A stretch of 40,661 bases of DNA from Planktothrix sp. PCC 11201 (GCF_900009135.1 NZ_LT797711.1:588045-628705); one strand, 5' to 3'. Positions 1 through 9,468 are shown, numbered from the stretch's first letter. Translations and numbers: made by a program. The notes: generated by a model not told the origin, from the letters alone.

Positions 1-470
1 TTCACAGGGGCGGGTGGAGTCAGTTCTTGAGGTTGAGAGCGTCTAAAAAGACCAGTGATTTTTGTTAAGGGGTTGTGTTTATGTTCAGTAATAGGTTGAG
101 GAACTGCCGCTGGGGAGCTTTCAACGGACTTAGCGGGTTGAGCAGAAGCCTCCTGAAATTGTAATTCTGTATATTCGAGCTTGACTGTCCAATCCGGTCG
201 TGCCGCCCCCAAACTGCGACCGGATAAAAAAATCTTGTAAATCGGTTGATTAGGCGGGAGTAAAGCCGTTAGATTTGTTTGGGTTAACGCCCCAGAAAAA
301 TTAGATGTAGCAATTTTTTCATCTGGACTGATCGGTGCTTCACACAAAACGTGTAAATGATTGCCACGCAAGCGAATTTGAACCTGCACATCCGCAAGTC
401 CAATGGCTTTTTCTGCCCATTGGGTTAAAGCTAAACCCTCTCCGGTTAAAACTGTTTTATTAGCCTTCAA
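1..470 (-). CDS. Hypothetical protein, N-terminal part (runs off left edge)
   Basis: An open frame on the minus strand runs without a stop from a TTG at 470 to the window edge, so about 156 N-terminal residues are visible and the C-terminus is missing. An in-frame TAG lies four codons upstream of the TTG and no ATG or GTG lies between, so TTG is the only plausible start in this stretch. The protein begins LKANKTVLTGEGLALTQWAE and continues with a compact domain (about residues 1-115, with RLRGNHLHVLCE near residue 30), followed by a Pro/Ser/Gln-rich linker ending near an RRSQPQELTPP stretch. There is no signal peptide or membrane segment in the visible part. It looks like a soluble cyanobacterial protein with an N-terminal module and a flexible linker leading to something outside the window. 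I do not recognise the family and assign no function. Confidence 0.7.
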   Translation of the reverse strand, partial: MKANKTVLTGEGLALTQWAEKAIGLADVQVQIRLRGNHLHVLCEAPISPDEKIATSNFSGALTQTNLTALLPPNQPIYKIFLSGRSLGAARPDWTVKLEYTELQFQEASAQPAKSVESSPAAVPQPITEHKHNPLTKITGLFRRSQPQELTPPAPV

Positions 471-576
471 GTCAACTCCCTACCCCTACCAAACGGCTCG
501 ATTCGTGAATTTCATCCCATTGAACTCCAATTTCCGGGGTTAGTCCCGTGGTTCACCAAATGGGGAAACGACCTGT

Positions 577-582
577 TATAAT
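577..582 (+). promoter_or_regulatory. Possible -10 box upstream of the small ORF at 658
   Basis: A perfect TATAAT stands 75 bp upstream of the ATG at 658. No convincing -35 hexamer is seen at the usual spacing, so this is only a candidate. Confidence 0.25.
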
Positions 583-657
583 TCGACTACAATTCTGGCA
601 TGATTCGTCCAAAGTTTAGATCAACTCCCCGTTGTTGCGATGCGGCGCAAATTATCT

Positions 658-879
658 ATGCAACCCACCCCCACCAATGATCCCCTGGCAAAAAGTCCTG
701 AGCGCATTGCTTTTCCCCAAGATTGGTTAGTAAGTTTAGCCACCACACCCCTATTAATAGCTGCACTCGGAACAAAAGCACTCCATGATTTTATGTTGAA
801 CCTCAGCACCAACAGCGAGGAAATTCTCCGAGGCGATCGCCTGCCAATTCTGCATTTTCCTCAATCCCAGGAAAAATAG
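658..879 (+). CDS. Small conserved hypothetical protein (73 aa)
   Basis: A 73-residue protein starting MQPTPTNDPLAKSPERIAFP. An in-frame ATG at 640 would add six residues (MRRKLS), but the ATG at 658 gives the more protein-like start. The middle (WLVSLATTPLLIAALGTKAL) is moderately hydrophobic, and the end is charged (GDRLPILHFPQS). Between them lies an amphipathic helix with TNSEEILRGDRLP. The overall style resembles short cyanobacterial proteins that I believe are conserved, but I cannot name the family. It sits 100 bp upstream of ppc on the same strand and could be cotranscribed with it. A HIP1 octamer (GCGATCGC) lies inside the coding frame near 835. Confidence 0.6.
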   Translation: MQPTPTNDPLAKSPERIAFPQDWLVSLATTPLLIAALGTKALHDFMLNLSTNSEEILRGDRLPILHFPQSQEK

Positions 880-979
880 AATAGAGAACGGTGACAGATT
901 TGACTGCAAAGTTCCATGTTTTAGGAGAAATTAGGCAATACAATAACTTGATATTCTTGCAACACAGGAAAAGACGATC

Positions 980-3900
980 ATGAGTTCACTGCTCCAATCT
1001 TCCGAACAGGCTCCAAATACGGTCGTTTCATCAAACCCGCCAACTACCACTTCGGATTTATTTTTACGCAATCGTCTCAAGATTATAGAGGATGTCTGGG
1101 AGTCCGTCCTCTGTCAAGAGTGCGGCCAACAACTGGTGGACTTACTCCATCAGTTAGCATCGATGACCTCACCCGAAGGACAAGCCGAAGAATTCCAAGG
1201 ATCAGATGCCCTCAAGTTAATTGAACAACTTGATATTAACGAAGCTATTCGGGCGGCCCGAGGATTTGCCTTATATTTTCAACTGATTAATATTGTTGAA
1301 CAGCACTATGAACAACGGGAACAGCAAATTGCTTATAACCATGGAAAAGGGAAAGGAAAGTTACCCGTCTCCCCGGTAAAGTCAATGTCTACTTTTGAGT
1401 CTCGGAATCAACGTTTTTCCGATCAAGAAGAAAGTCCACTGCCACTAACCAATGTTACCAATTACAGCGAACAGGATCGGGAGTTAGCAACATTCCATTC
1501 CCTATTTCCGATGTTGAGACAGTTGAATGTTCCCGCCCAAAAGATTCAAAGATTATTAGATCAATTGGATGTGCGGATGGTATTTACGGCCCACCCGACG
1601 GAAATTGTTCGCCATACAATTAGAACCAAACAGCGTCGCATTGCCACGATCCTCGAACAACTTGATCAAGTTGATGAAAGCTTTAATGGGCTTATAACGG
1701 AGGAGATCGAAGAATCTTCCATTATGTCGGAATGGACAGAAGAACTCCATGAAAAACTAACCGAAGAAATTCGGCTTTGGTGGCGTACCGATGAACTCCA
1801 TCAATTTAAACCAACGGTTCTGGATGAGGTAGATTATTCCCTGCACTACTTTCAGGAAGTTATATTTGATACCATCCCTCAACTTTATAAGCGCTTAAAA
1901 CACGCCTTAAATGTTTCTTTTCCCTATCTGAAATTACCTAAACATGATTTCTGTAAATTTGGATCTTGGGTGGGTTCAGATCGAGACGGAAATCCCTCGG
2001 TAACACCGGAAGTGACCTGGAAAACCGCTTGTTATCAGCGTCATGTTGTCCTGGAAAAATATATTGAAGCGGTCAAACGCCTCAATCGTTTATTGAGTTT
2101 ATCCTTACATTGGAGTGATGTTCTTCCAGAATTATTAGAATCTTTAGATCGAGATCAAGGACAATTACCCGATATCTATGATCAAACCGCCATTCGCTAT
2201 CGTCAAGAACCCTATCGTTTAAAACTATCTTATGTGCAAAAACGGTTAGAAAATACTCGCGATCGCAATTGGCAAATGTACAATAATGCCGAAATGTCTC
2301 GCATCCGAGAGCGTCTAGTTCCTGACCACGAAGCGAGTAAATTATATCGTTCGGGGAATGATTTCTTGGCGGAGTTGAAAATGATTCAACGCAACCTAGA
2401 AGAAACGGGAATGAACTGTCAAGAACTGGAAAATCTCATCTGTCAGGTGGAGGTTTTTGGGTTTAGTTTGGCTAGGTTAGATATGCGTCAAGAGTCTTCG
2501 ATTCATTGTAATGCTTTGAACGAAGTGACCCACTATCTGCAAGTTTTACCCAAACCCTACACCGAGCTTTCTGAAGCAGAAAGATGTCTTTGGTTAGCAA
2601 CAGAACTCCAAACCCGTCGTCCTTTAATTCCGGCTGAATTACCGTTTTCTGAAAAAACCTGTGAAACCATTACCACCTTTAGGGTGATGCGGGAGTTACA
2701 ACAGGAATTTGGGCCGGAAATTTGCCAAACCTATATTATTAGTATGAGTAATGAAGCCAGTGATTTACTGGAAGTTTTACTCTTGGCAAAAGAAGCCGGA
2801 CTTTATGATCCAGCCACCGGAATTGGGAATGTTATTGTTGTTCCTCTATTTGAAACGGTAGAAGATCTCAAACGCGCTCCCCGGGTGATGACTACCTTGT
2901 TTGAATTACCTTTATATCGGGCGATGTTAGCCGGGGGTTATGAACAATATAAACTTGTGAGTCATGATCCTGATCAGTCTTTACAAGAGATTATGTTAGG
3001 CTACTCCGATAGTAATAAAGATTCGGGTTTCTTGAGCAGTAACTGGGAAATTCACAAAGCCCAAAAAGCCTTACAGAATGTGTCTGAATCCTATAAAGTG
3101 GGTCTTCGCATCTTCCACGGACGCGGGGGTTCGGTGGGTCGAGGGGGTGGCCCAGCCTACAAAGCAGTTTTAGCTCAACCGGGCCGTAGTATTAATGGCC
3201 GGATTAAAATTACCGAACAGGGGGAAGTCCTGGCGTCTAAATATTCCCTCCCGCAGTTAGCGTTATTTAATCTCGAAAGCGTCACCACCGCAGCCATCCA
3301 AGCCAGTCTCCTCCATAACGGGTTTGATGAGATTGATCCCTGGAATCAAATCATGGAGGAGTTATCCATGCGATCGCGGGCGCACTATCGGGCTTTAATT
3401 TATGAAGAACCCGATTTACCCGAATTCTTCCATCAAGTCACCCCCATTCAAGAAATTAGTCAACTACAAATCAGTTCTCGCCCCGCCCGTCGTAGTGGGG
3501 ATAAGAAAAAGGATATTTCCGGTTTAAGGGCGATTCCCTGGGTATTTAGCTGGACTCAGAGCCGTTTTTTACTGCCTTCTTGGTATGGGGTAGGAACCGC
3601 TTTACAGGCATTTATCAACGAAGCACCCCAGGAAAATCTGAAACTCCTGCGGTATTTCTATGTTAAATGGCCGTTCTTTAAAGTGTTGATTTCTAAGACG
3701 GAAATGACCTTGGCTAAAGTAGATATGGAAATCGCCCATCACTATGTCCGGGAATTAAGTCATCCTGATGATCTTGAGCGGTTTGAGGTATTATTCCAGC
3801 AAATCCTCGCCGAATATTATCTCACCGTGGAGTTAGTCCAAGAAATCACTGGACATCAACGACTATTAGAAGATGATCCCGTCTTACAACGTTCGGTACA

Positions 3901-4084
3901 GTTACGCAATGCCACGATTATTCCTTTAGGTTTATTACAGGTAGCTTTGTTAAAACGCCTACGTCAACACGGAAAATCCGTGGCTTCGGGTGTTGTCCAT
4001 TCCCGTTATAGCAAAGGAGAATTACTCCGAGGCGCCCTATTAACTATTAACGGAATTGCCGCTGGAATGCGAAATACAGGCTGA
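980..4084 (+). CDS. ppc: Phosphoenolpyruvate carboxylase
   Basis: Cytosolic PEP carboxylase adds bicarbonate to PEP to make oxaloacetate, the main anaplerotic CO2 fixation in cyanobacteria. At 1034 residues it is full length for the cyanobacterial type. Diagnostic motifs are all present: [12 protein letters not shown] with the catalytic His (about residue 204), [33 protein letters not shown], the glycine loop [27 protein letters not shown]-type sequence, and the invariant C-terminal end (AAGMRNTG here; QNTG is usual, so one conservative difference). Residues 1-165 include a variable, cyanobacteria-style N-terminus and a low-complexity insert around 120-160. A purine-rich AGGAAAAG lies just before the ATG. 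The stop codon is followed six bases later by heptamer repeats. Assignment is very secure. Confidence 0.97.
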   Translation: MSSLLQSSEQAPNTVVSSNPPTTTSDLFLRNRLKIIEDVWESVLCQECGQQLVDLLHQLASMTSPEGQAEEFQGSDALKLIEQLDINEAIRAARGFALYFQLINIVEQHYEQREQQIAYNHGKGKGKLPVSPVKSMSTFESRNQRFSDQEESPLPLTNVTNYSEQDRELATFHSLFPMLRQLNVPAQKIQRLLDQLDVRMVFTAHPTEIVRHTIRTKQRRIATILEQLDQVDESFNGLITEEIEESSIMSEWTEELHEKLTEEIRLWWRTDELHQFKPTVLDEVDYSLHYFQEVIFDTIPQLYKRLKHALNVSFPYLKLPKHDFCKFGSWVGSDRDGNPSVTPEVTWKTACYQRHVVLEKYIEAVKRLNRLLSLSLHWSDVLPELLESLDRDQGQLPDIYDQTAIRYRQEPYRLKLSYVQKRLENTRDRNWQMYNNAEMSRIRERLVPDHEASKLYRSGNDFLAELKMIQRNLEETGMNCQELENLICQVEVFGFSLARLDMRQESSIHCNALNEVTHYLQVLPKPYTELSEAERCLWLATELQTRRPLIPAELPFSEKTCETITTFRVMRELQQEFGPEICQTYIISMSNEASDLLEVLLLAKEAGLYDPATGIGNVIVVPLFETVEDLKRAPRVMTTLFELPLYRAMLAGGYEQYKLVSHDPDQSLQEIMLGYSDSNKDSGFLSSNWEIHKAQKALQNVSESYKVGLRIFHGRGGSVGRGGGPAYKAVLAQPGRSINGRIKITEQGEVLASKYSLPQLALFNLESVTTAAIQASLLHNGFDEIDPWNQIMEELSMRSRAHYRALIYEEPDLPEFFHQVTPIQEISQLQISSRPARRSGDKKKDISGLRAIPWVFSWTQSRFLLPSWYGVGTALQAFINEAPQENLKLLRYFYVKWPFFKVLISKTEMTLAKVDMEIAHHYVRELSHPDDLERFEVLFQQILAEYYLTVELVQEITGHQRLLEDDPVLQRSVQLRNATIIPLGLLQVALLKRLRQHGKSVASGVVHSRYSKGELLRGALLTINGIAAGMRNTG

Positions 4085-4090
4085 TCTTTT

Positions 4091-4131
4091 CAGTCATCAG
4101 TTATCAGTTATCAGTTATCAGTTATCAGTTC
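4091..4131. repeat. Heptamer tandem repeat (CAGTTAT type)
   Basis: About five copies of a TCAGTTA/TCAGTCA heptamer run directly behind the ppc stop codon. This is the short tandem repeat class (STRR) well known between cyanobacterial genes. The same family recurs in this window near 9413, 10301, 10379 and 12605. Confidence 0.8.
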
Positions 4132-4170
4132 TGTTCCCTGTTCCCAGATCCGGCGTTCCCTGCTATAAAT

Positions 4171-4224
4171 GATTAAAAAGAATAAAATTTCCCCTATTGA
4201 TCAATATAAATCGTCCGTTTTTGG
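4171..4224 (-). repeat. Decayed duplicate of the 3' end of the gene at 4307-4753
   Basis: These 54 bases match 4305-4358 at 51 positions. The matching copy at 4305 contains the last codons and stop of the secreted-protein gene. In this outer copy the corresponding frame carries a TAG, so it is not coding. A palindromic GGGCGGGTT element (4233-4294) separates the two copies. Confidence 0.8.
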
Positions 4225-4232
4225 GTAATCTT

Positions 4233-4294
4233 GTAAGGGCGGGTTCTGTTAGATATGAGCTAATTACCTAAATCTCGATGAACCCGCCCCTACA
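4233..4294. repeat. Palindromic GGGCGGGTT...AACCCGCCC element
   Basis: The ends GTAAGGGCGGGTTC and GAACCCGCCCCTAC are inverted repeats matching at 13 of 14 positions and would form a strong hairpin. The sequence is related to the four tandem units at 12325-12615. It carries no ORF, so it is MITE-like; it could also act as a bidirectional terminator between the convergent genes ppc and 4307-4753. Confidence 0.7.
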
Positions 4295-4306
4295 ACTGAT
4301 GACTGA

Positions 4307-4753
4307 TTAAAAAGAATAAACTTTCCCCTGTTCATCAATATAAATCGTCCGTTTTTGGCTGGGGTTATCTGCACTGGTGGGACTGATTTCAACGGTTAAT
4401 ATATTTTTAGGGACAACTTGAAAACTATAAATTAAGGGGTAAGTATTGTCCGGGGTATTAATTAAAATTGTGCTGGTTTCTCCGGGTTGACGTCCGACTT
4501 TGACCAAAAATTCCTCAGTTTTACCAGGTGCTAACCTCTGGGAATTATCATTGGCTAAGGCATAAACCAGGGTTTGATTGGTTTTGTTCCGCAGTCTGAC
4601 CGTAATCAATTGGTGCGGATCAACTTTGGCTTCCACATTCGAGTCTGAGGGTAATGATGTTTTGTCAAATCGTTGAGCAATACTCGAAGAACTCAACCCC
4701 ACACCCAGAGCCAATATCAGCGTCACTAAGGCTAAAATACGATATTTAAACAT
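4307..4753 (-). CDS. Secreted hypothetical protein with signal peptide
   Basis: This 148-residue protein begins MFKYRILALVTLILALGVG, a clear signal peptide with a likely cleavage after SSSIAQ near residue 27. The mature part is small, polar and probably beta-rich (repeated short strands such as ITVRLRNKTNQTLVYAL and NILTVEISP). No cysteines or catalytic motifs stand out. It probably folds as a small periplasmic or extracytoplasmic domain, but I do not recognise the family. The gene converges with ppc. Its stop codon runs directly into a TCAGTCATCAG repeat, and its last codons are duplicated outside the gene at 4171-4224. The unit is monocistronic as far as can be seen. Confidence 0.75.
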   Translation of the reverse strand: MFKYRILALVTLILALGVGLSSSSIAQRFDKTSLPSDSNVEAKVDPHQLITVRLRNKTNQTLVYALANDNSQRLAPGKTEEFLVKVGRQPGETSTILINTPDNTYPLIYSFQVVPKNILTVEISPTSADNPSQKRTIYIDEQGKVYSF

Positions 4754-4963
4754 AAACTCACTTCAACGCAATCACCCCTCCATTAATCCGCCTGTCACCC
4801 TTCGATCCGGAAGCGGTAACGGGGATATTTGCCTTGCGGTCAATGAAAAAATATGATATTGCACTATAATTCGTCAGAAGTGAGCGCCAAGCCAGATCAA
4901 TTGCTGCTGATCGCACACTAGATAGCTGAGTTTACTTGATTCTTGTCCAGTCAATCCTAATTT

Positions 4964-5566
4964 ATGCAATCAAACCTTGTTCGTCTGAATATTCCCAGTG
5001 GTTGGGCAATTACTCATAACTGTTTTGGGGATGAAGATCCATTGATTCAGGATGGTCGGATTCTCAATCAGCAGTTTTATCATGAAAACTTGCTCGTACT
5101 CCAATCTATTGAGTTTAAGGAAACAGACTGGATTATTAATCAAAAGGGTTATACCTTAAAACTCGGTTGGTATCCCCATGCTGATCCCAATGGATGCTAT
5201 CGGTTGCAGTTATTACCCAGAGATTCTGAGCAAGAGGGACTAGAATTTCAATCTAAAGACCGCGAAAGAATTCGTCAAGTGATTGAACAGTGTTTTGATT
5301 TAATTAGTCGCGGGGTTGAGGGTGAGGAAATTAAATGGACAATTGAACAGAGTGATAAAACCTTTGAAAAAACTTCTCGTTTAGGATCGGGAATTAGAAA
5401 AAAAATTCAGGATTATAACCGATATCGAAATCGATTTTATTATGGTCAACTTTACTCCTTGTATCCCCCCATTTATTATGAATTAACTAATATTGTTTAC
5501 CGGAGTGCCAAAGCAAATAAAATTGCGTATAATATGCCAACGCCAGATAACTCCCATCGAGCGTAA
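4964..5566 (+). CDS. Hypothetical protein (200 aa)
   Basis: A 200-residue soluble protein starting MQSNLVRLNIPSGWAITHNC. The first half looks like a mixed alpha/beta domain with a GW..THNCFGDEDP motif and a strand pair around TLKLGWYPHADPNGCYRLQL. Residues about 95-125 form a helix (DRERIRQVIEQCFDLISR), and the C-terminal third is basic and tyrosine-rich (YNRYRNRFYYGQLYSLYPP). No signal peptide or membrane segment is present. It is 49 bp upstream of the YbjN-domain gene on the same strand, so the two may be expressed together. A TATAAT at 4865-4870 upstream could serve as a -10 box, but no good -35 is visible. I do not recognise the family. Confidence 0.7.
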   Translation: MQSNLVRLNIPSGWAITHNCFGDEDPLIQDGRILNQQFYHENLLVLQSIEFKETDWIINQKGYTLKLGWYPHADPNGCYRLQLLPRDSEQEGLEFQSKDRERIRQVIEQCFDLISRGVEGEEIKWTIEQSDKTFEKTSRLGSGIRKKIQDYNRYRNRFYYGQLYSLYPPIYYELTNIVYRSAKANKIAYNMPTPDNSHRA

Positions 5567-5615
5567 TTGTTGAAGCCACTATTCAAAGAACGTTGTAGAT
5601 ATAGGAAAATTAAGG

Positions 5616-6122
5616 ATGTTTACTGTGTCAGAACAAAACCCGGAATTACTTTCTCAAGAATACCCATCAGATCGGGCCGTATTTGATGTTCTCATTGACT
5701 TTATGACCCTAGACGGTTGGGTTTATAGAGAAATTGAACATCGGCGAGTCTTGGCATTGGGTGTAGAGGGCAAAAACGGCCGATTTGATTGTTATACCAT
5801 TGTGAGGGAAGAAGAACGGCAAATTGCGGTTTATTCCGTTTGTCCGGTGAAAGTTCCTGACTATAAACGCTATAATATGGCGACATTTATCACCCTGCTT
5901 AATTATGGGACAGTGGTGGGAAATTTTGAAATGAATTTTCAAGATGGTGAACTTCGATATAAAACCAGTTTAGATGCGGAAGATGCGTCTCTAAACCCGG
6001 CATTGATTAAACATTTAATCTATACCAGTGTCACCACCATGGATGACTATTTACCGGGAATTTTATCGGTGATTTACGGAAATATTTCCCCAGAAGAAGC
6101 CTTCCAAAGAACTCAATATTAA
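5616..6122 (+). CDS. YbjN domain-containing protein
   Basis: A 168-residue protein of the YbjN / bacterial sensory transduction regulator family, small alpha-beta proteins related in fold to type III secretion chaperones. The pattern that supports this is an N-terminal helix (AVFDVLIDFMTLDGW), a run of antiparallel strands (CYTIVREEERQIAVYSVCPV), a helix with a FITLLNYGTVVGNFEMNF motif, and a C-terminal helix ending DDYLPGILSVIYGNISPEEA. In cyanobacteria, members are common, short and of unknown biochemical role; they may act as adaptors or regulators. The ATG at 5616 follows an AAGGATGTTTACTG-type context with a weak ribosome site. It lies just downstream of the 200-aa gene and shares its strand. 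Family assignment is fairly sure; function is not. Confidence 0.8.
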   Translation: MFTVSEQNPELLSQEYPSDRAVFDVLIDFMTLDGWVYREIEHRRVLALGVEGKNGRFDCYTIVREEERQIAVYSVCPVKVPDYKRYNMATFITLLNYGTVVGNFEMNFQDGELRYKTSLDAEDASLNPALIKHLIYTSVTTMDDYLPGILSVIYGNISPEEAFQRTQY

Positions 6123-6159
6123 GATCTGGCAAAAATATTGAAATTCCTGTACTGGGTTG

Positions 6160-6200
6160 GCGTTAGCTTTGCGCCAGCAGCGCGTCCTCGCTCGCTAGAG
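6160..6200. repeat. GC-rich repeat forming the gene end
   Basis: A GCGTTAGCTTTGCGCC...GCGCGTCCTCGCTCGCTA stretch of a type common in cyanobacterial spacers. It supplies the last ten or so codons and the stop of the PEP synthase-like gene. Confidence 0.45.
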
Positions 6201-8640
6201 TTTGGGAAATAATTTGTTTTTCGGCTCTAGCGATCGCCATATATGTGGATTCAACGGCATCTAAATTAACAGAAATAGATGTAATTCCCCATCGGACTAA
6301 ATCTTCGATTAATTCAGGATATAAAGCCGGAGCATCCCCACAAATTGAACAAGGAATATTAGCGGTTTTCGCCATTTCAATTAACTGTTTTATCGCTTTT
6401 TTCAATACAGGATGATTTTCGTATAATCCTGGAAATATTTGCATTTGATTTCGATCAATTCCAAATAGTAATTGGGTCAGATCATTGGTTCCAATTGAAA
6501 TGCCTTGAACCCCAGCTTCCAGGTAATCAGGTAATAAAAATAGAATCGATGGGACTTCCGCCATAATCCACAATTGAAACTCAGGATAATGGATTAATTC
6601 TGATGCTTCGATCCGCTTTTTATAAATAGTAAATTCCTCAACAGAACGAATAAAAGGTAAAATTAAATGAATATTTTTATTTCCCGATTCATACAGTCTT
6701 AATAAGACTTTAAGTTCTAAATCAAATAAAATCAGACGTTCTAAAGATGGAGAATTTGAAGCCAGAAAATGTCCTCTATTAATACTATCCTTATCCTGAG
6801 AGGATAATTTCCTATTCTTACTTTCCCCATTACCCAGAAGAGGGTAAAAATAATTTAATCCCGATACCGATTTTTCTATTTCTCTTAAATCCAAAGCTCG
6901 ATAATAAACGGGTCGAGGGGATAAAATTGTAGCCATCTGATGAATGAGTTCAGCCATTTCTTGAATGAATTTTTGCTGTTTTTGGGATGAAATCCAGGTA
7001 TTAAAATCACATAATTTGTCTGCAACTTCCTGAGAAACCCAAGAATTTATGGTCGGATATTCAGAACATTCTAATATTTCAATAGCGATCAATTCTGACC
7101 GAAATAGACCTACCCCATCAATGGGTAAAGGTAAAGAATGAAGTCGCTGGATAGAACTCGATTGACTAATATTAACCATTAGGGGTGTAGAGTTTATATG
7201 GGTAGGAGTTTTAATTGGTTTTTGTTCCTGAAAACTCCATTTTAAAAACTGTTGATCCACTGAATAATCAGGCTTGACAACATAAACTTCCCCATAGTTT
7301 CCATCAACAAAAATAGACTCACCCGTTTTTATTTGCATGGTTGCATTCACGATTCCACAAACAGCAGGTATACCCAATTCTCGCGCCACAATTGCGCCAT
7401 GACTGGTCATTCCTCCCTTTTCAGCAACAATAGCAACAGTCTGCTTCAATAGGGCTAAATAATCCCAAGTAATTGCTGGAACGACTAACACAGTATTCTC
7501 CGGTAATTGTGAGGGTATGGGTTGTGTTTCCGTGAGGATATATGCAGTTCCTTTAGACTTTCCAGACGCCAGAGCTACTCCTTGAAAATGCTGTTGATGG
7601 GGGCTAGAATGGTAAATGACAGAACTAGAAGAAAGACAGATTTCGGAAGATTTAGCCCCGACGAGATAGAATTGAGGTTCTTGAGTTTGAGGCTGTTGCA
7701 ATAAACGCCAATCCAATCGAGTAATTTCCGGATTAAACCGTGTGACTTTTTGAATGAGATTGATCAACTTTTGTAGTTCTTTCAGCGTTAGGGAAAATCC
7801 TTGTTGTTGTTCAGAAATCAAGGTGACATAAATCGGAAGCTGAGTATTTTGAGTTCCGAATTGTTTTTGAGGAATGGGGTATTTTGTGGGCTGATCAGGA
7901 GAAGATTTTAAATTATAGATAATCGTTTTAGAGCCTAATTTTTGTTGTTGAATCATTCCCGTTTGGGGTTGGATTAAATAAATATCGGGATGGCTTTCTC
8001 CCCACAATAGGGAAAATTCTAAACCCCAAGTGGAGCTTATTTCCCAACAGTGAGGGCGAATTTCAACAAAACCGGAAGCGATCGCGGACTGGAGGGGTTG
8101 AACTAAGACCACAGGACATAGGTCTTGTAATTCGATCTGGTATCGTTGCCAATATAATAAACTTTTAGCCCTAAAAAGTTCACAGTAGGCTTGTTTTAAT
8201 CCCAATAAAGCTGTGGGAGTATCCGCCCAACTGATCACTGATTTAAAAAGTCCCGATGTTTGTAAATAATCGGGAGTGCTCAGACTCGGATAAAAAATCA
8301 ACGCTGAGGCTTTTAATTGGTCAATGCTGTCTTGAATTTTCTGACTCCAGGATGGGGGTAAATGACTTTCAATCAGTTGTTGACAAAGGTGTTGAACGAT
8401 AATTTGTAATTGACGGGGTTGATTGATGTCAAAATAGAGGGATGATTCAGGTAAATCAACAAATAGGGGTTCTAACCAATCAATGGTTTGTAAAATCTCC
8501 CCAAATAACTGATCCGTAACTACAAAACCGGGTAAAACCGGATAACCCTGATGGAGCAATTGGCTTAAATAAAAGGCTGGCTCCCCGACAATATCGCGGT
8601 GCTCTGGTTGAATTTCGTGAAGCGCGTAAAAATTATCCAC
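6163..8640 (-). CDS. PEP synthase-like protein with degenerate nucleotide-binding half
   Basis: At 825 residues this has the length and domain order of phosphoenolpyruvate synthase (pyruvate, water dikinase). An N-terminal PEP/pyruvate-binding ATP-grasp region (about 1-330) is followed by a swivelling phosphohistidine domain with GGMTSHGAIVARELGIPAVCG (His 414) and a C-terminal PEP-utilising TIM barrel. The barrel keeps GVGLFRSE, AEVPS, GTNDLTQ and the catalytic Cys in CSICGDAPA. The N-terminal half is unusual. The RSS motif region reads ALIFYPSLSTPDYLQTSG, without the ATP-binding Arg, and the usual AWGLGE loop reads STWGLEFSLLWGE. It may therefore have lost or changed ATP use while keeping phosphotransfer chemistry. 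Cyanobacterial PpsA-annotated proteins of similar length exist, so this may be a family-wide feature. The C-terminal tail (ASEDALLAQS) is encoded by a GC-rich repeat. Confidence 0.8.
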   Translation of the reverse strand: MDNFYALHEIQPEHRDIVGEPAFYLSQLLHQGYPVLPGFVVTDQLFGEILQTIDWLEPLFVDLPESSLYFDINQPRQLQIIVQHLCQQLIESHLPPSWSQKIQDSIDQLKASALIFYPSLSTPDYLQTSGLFKSVISWADTPTALLGLKQAYCELFRAKSLLYWQRYQIELQDLCPVVLVQPLQSAIASGFVEIRPHCWEISSTWGLEFSLLWGESHPDIYLIQPQTGMIQQQKLGSKTIIYNLKSSPDQPTKYPIPQKQFGTQNTQLPIYVTLISEQQQGFSLTLKELQKLINLIQKVTRFNPEITRLDWRLLQQPQTQEPQFYLVGAKSSEICLSSSSVIYHSSPHQQHFQGVALASGKSKGTAYILTETQPIPSQLPENTVLVVPAITWDYLALLKQTVAIVAEKGGMTSHGAIVARELGIPAVCGIVNATMQIKTGESIFVDGNYGEVYVVKPDYSVDQQFLKWSFQEQKPIKTPTHINSTPLMVNISQSSSIQRLHSLPLPIDGVGLFRSELIAIEILECSEYPTINSWVSQEVADKLCDFNTWISSQKQQKFIQEMAELIHQMATILSPRPVYYRALDLREIEKSVSGLNYFYPLLGNGESKNRKLSSQDKDSINRGHFLASNSPSLERLILFDLELKVLLRLYESGNKNIHLILPFIRSVEEFTIYKKRIEASELIHYPEFQLWIMAEVPSILFLLPDYLEAGVQGISIGTNDLTQLLFGIDRNQMQIFPGLYENHPVLKKAIKQLIEMAKTANIPCSICGDAPALYPELIEDLVRWGITSISVNLDAVESTYMAIARAEKQIISQTLASEDALLAQS

Positions 8641-8710
8641 ACTTTAAACTAAATTTAGTTACGATTTGATCCGATCAGTTCAACAATAGAAAATAGTCGT
8701 AGTGGGAGAT

Positions 8711-8725
8711 AGAAACCTGGTTTCT
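8711..8725. repeat. Short palindrome AGAAACCTGGTTTCT
   Basis: A perfect 7-bp-arm palindrome with a one-base centre, lying 39 bp upstream of the comF-like gene. The same repeat, with G in the centre, follows aroA at 32382. Confidence 0.5.
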
Positions 8726-8763
8726 CGATCAAAACCTCCCCTCCCCATCTCAAAACCTCAACT

Positions 8764-9429
8764 GTGAAAGCGATCCTAAGTTTATTTCTCAAACCTAACT
8801 GTCCGTTATGTGACCGACCCGCAAAAACAGAACTTTGCGATTATTGTGAACGACAGTTACTTCGTTGTCGATTTCCCCCTGGGACTAAATTTGCCTCTGA
8901 CGTGCCACTTTGGGTCTGGGGACAGTACAAAGATGTTCTCAAGCGAGCGATCGCGGCTATCAAATATAATCATCATACCGAATTAGCCCAACCTTTGGGC
9001 TATGGATTGGCAGAAACTTGGTTATCGACGCCCGGGTCGGGGGTCTCCCCGGTTACGGTTGTACCCATTCCCCTCCACCGGGCGAAGTTAAAAAAACGCG
9101 GGTTTAATCAAGCCGAATTGTTAGCGAAAAGTTTTTGTGAATTCACGGGTTTATCCCTATCTGCTCATGGTTTAGAACGAATTAAACAAACGGAATCACT
9201 GCATGAACTCTCACCCAGTCAACGTTTAAAAGAAATGCAAGGTGTGTTTAATATTGGTCAGGATTTCCGGCGTCGCCCGCCCCAGGGTTCAGTTTTAATT
9301 TTAGATGATATTTATACAACTGGTGCAACGGTTAAATCAGCTATTGCTCAACTCCAAAAATCGGGAATTTCTGTTGCGGGTATTGTGGCGATCGCCACCA
9401 CTCAAAAATCAGTAATCAGTCATCAGTAA
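8764..9429 (+). CDS. comF: ComF-family phosphoribosyltransferase-like protein
   Basis: This 221-residue protein has the ComF/GntX layout. An N-terminal zinc-finger-like four-cysteine cluster (CPLC near 13-16 and CDYC near 25-28) precedes a type I phosphoribosyltransferase domain with VTVVPIPLHRAKLKKRGFNQ and the PRPP-binding loop VLILDDIYTTGATV (about 178-191). In naturally competent bacteria ComF is needed for DNA uptake; in other organisms the precise reaction is unknown. The start is GTG. The final residues KSVISHQ and the TAA are encoded entirely by the heptamer repeat beginning near 9413, so the natural C-terminus has probably been replaced by repeat sequence. It is divergent from the PEP synthase-like gene (123 bp between starts). 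Confidence 0.85.
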   Translation: MKAILSLFLKPNCPLCDRPAKTELCDYCERQLLRCRFPPGTKFASDVPLWVWGQYKDVLKRAIAAIKYNHHTELAQPLGYGLAETWLSTPGSGVSPVTVVPIPLHRAKLKKRGFNQAELLAKSFCEFTGLSLSAHGLERIKQTESLHELSPSQRLKEMQGVFNIGQDFRRRPPQGSVLILDDIYTTGATVKSAIAQLQKSGISVAGIVAIATTQKSVISHQ

Positions 9430-9441
9430 TCAGTCATCAGT
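9413..9441. repeat. Heptamer repeat overlapping the comF stop
   Basis: Alternating TCAGTAA and TCAGTCA heptamers. They provide the last codons and the stop of the ComF-like gene. Confidence 0.75.
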
Positions 9442-9442
9442 G

Positions 9443-9468
9443 TAGAGACGTGCCACGGCGCGTCTCTA
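9443..9468. terminator. Hairpin repeat TAGAGACG...CGTCTCTA behind comF
   Basis: An 8-bp perfect stem extends to 12 pairs with one G-T, leaving a two-base loop. It belongs to the GTAGAGACG palindrome family widespread in cyanobacteria. A role as terminator for the ComF-like gene is inferred from position; no clear U-tract follows. Confidence 0.5.
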
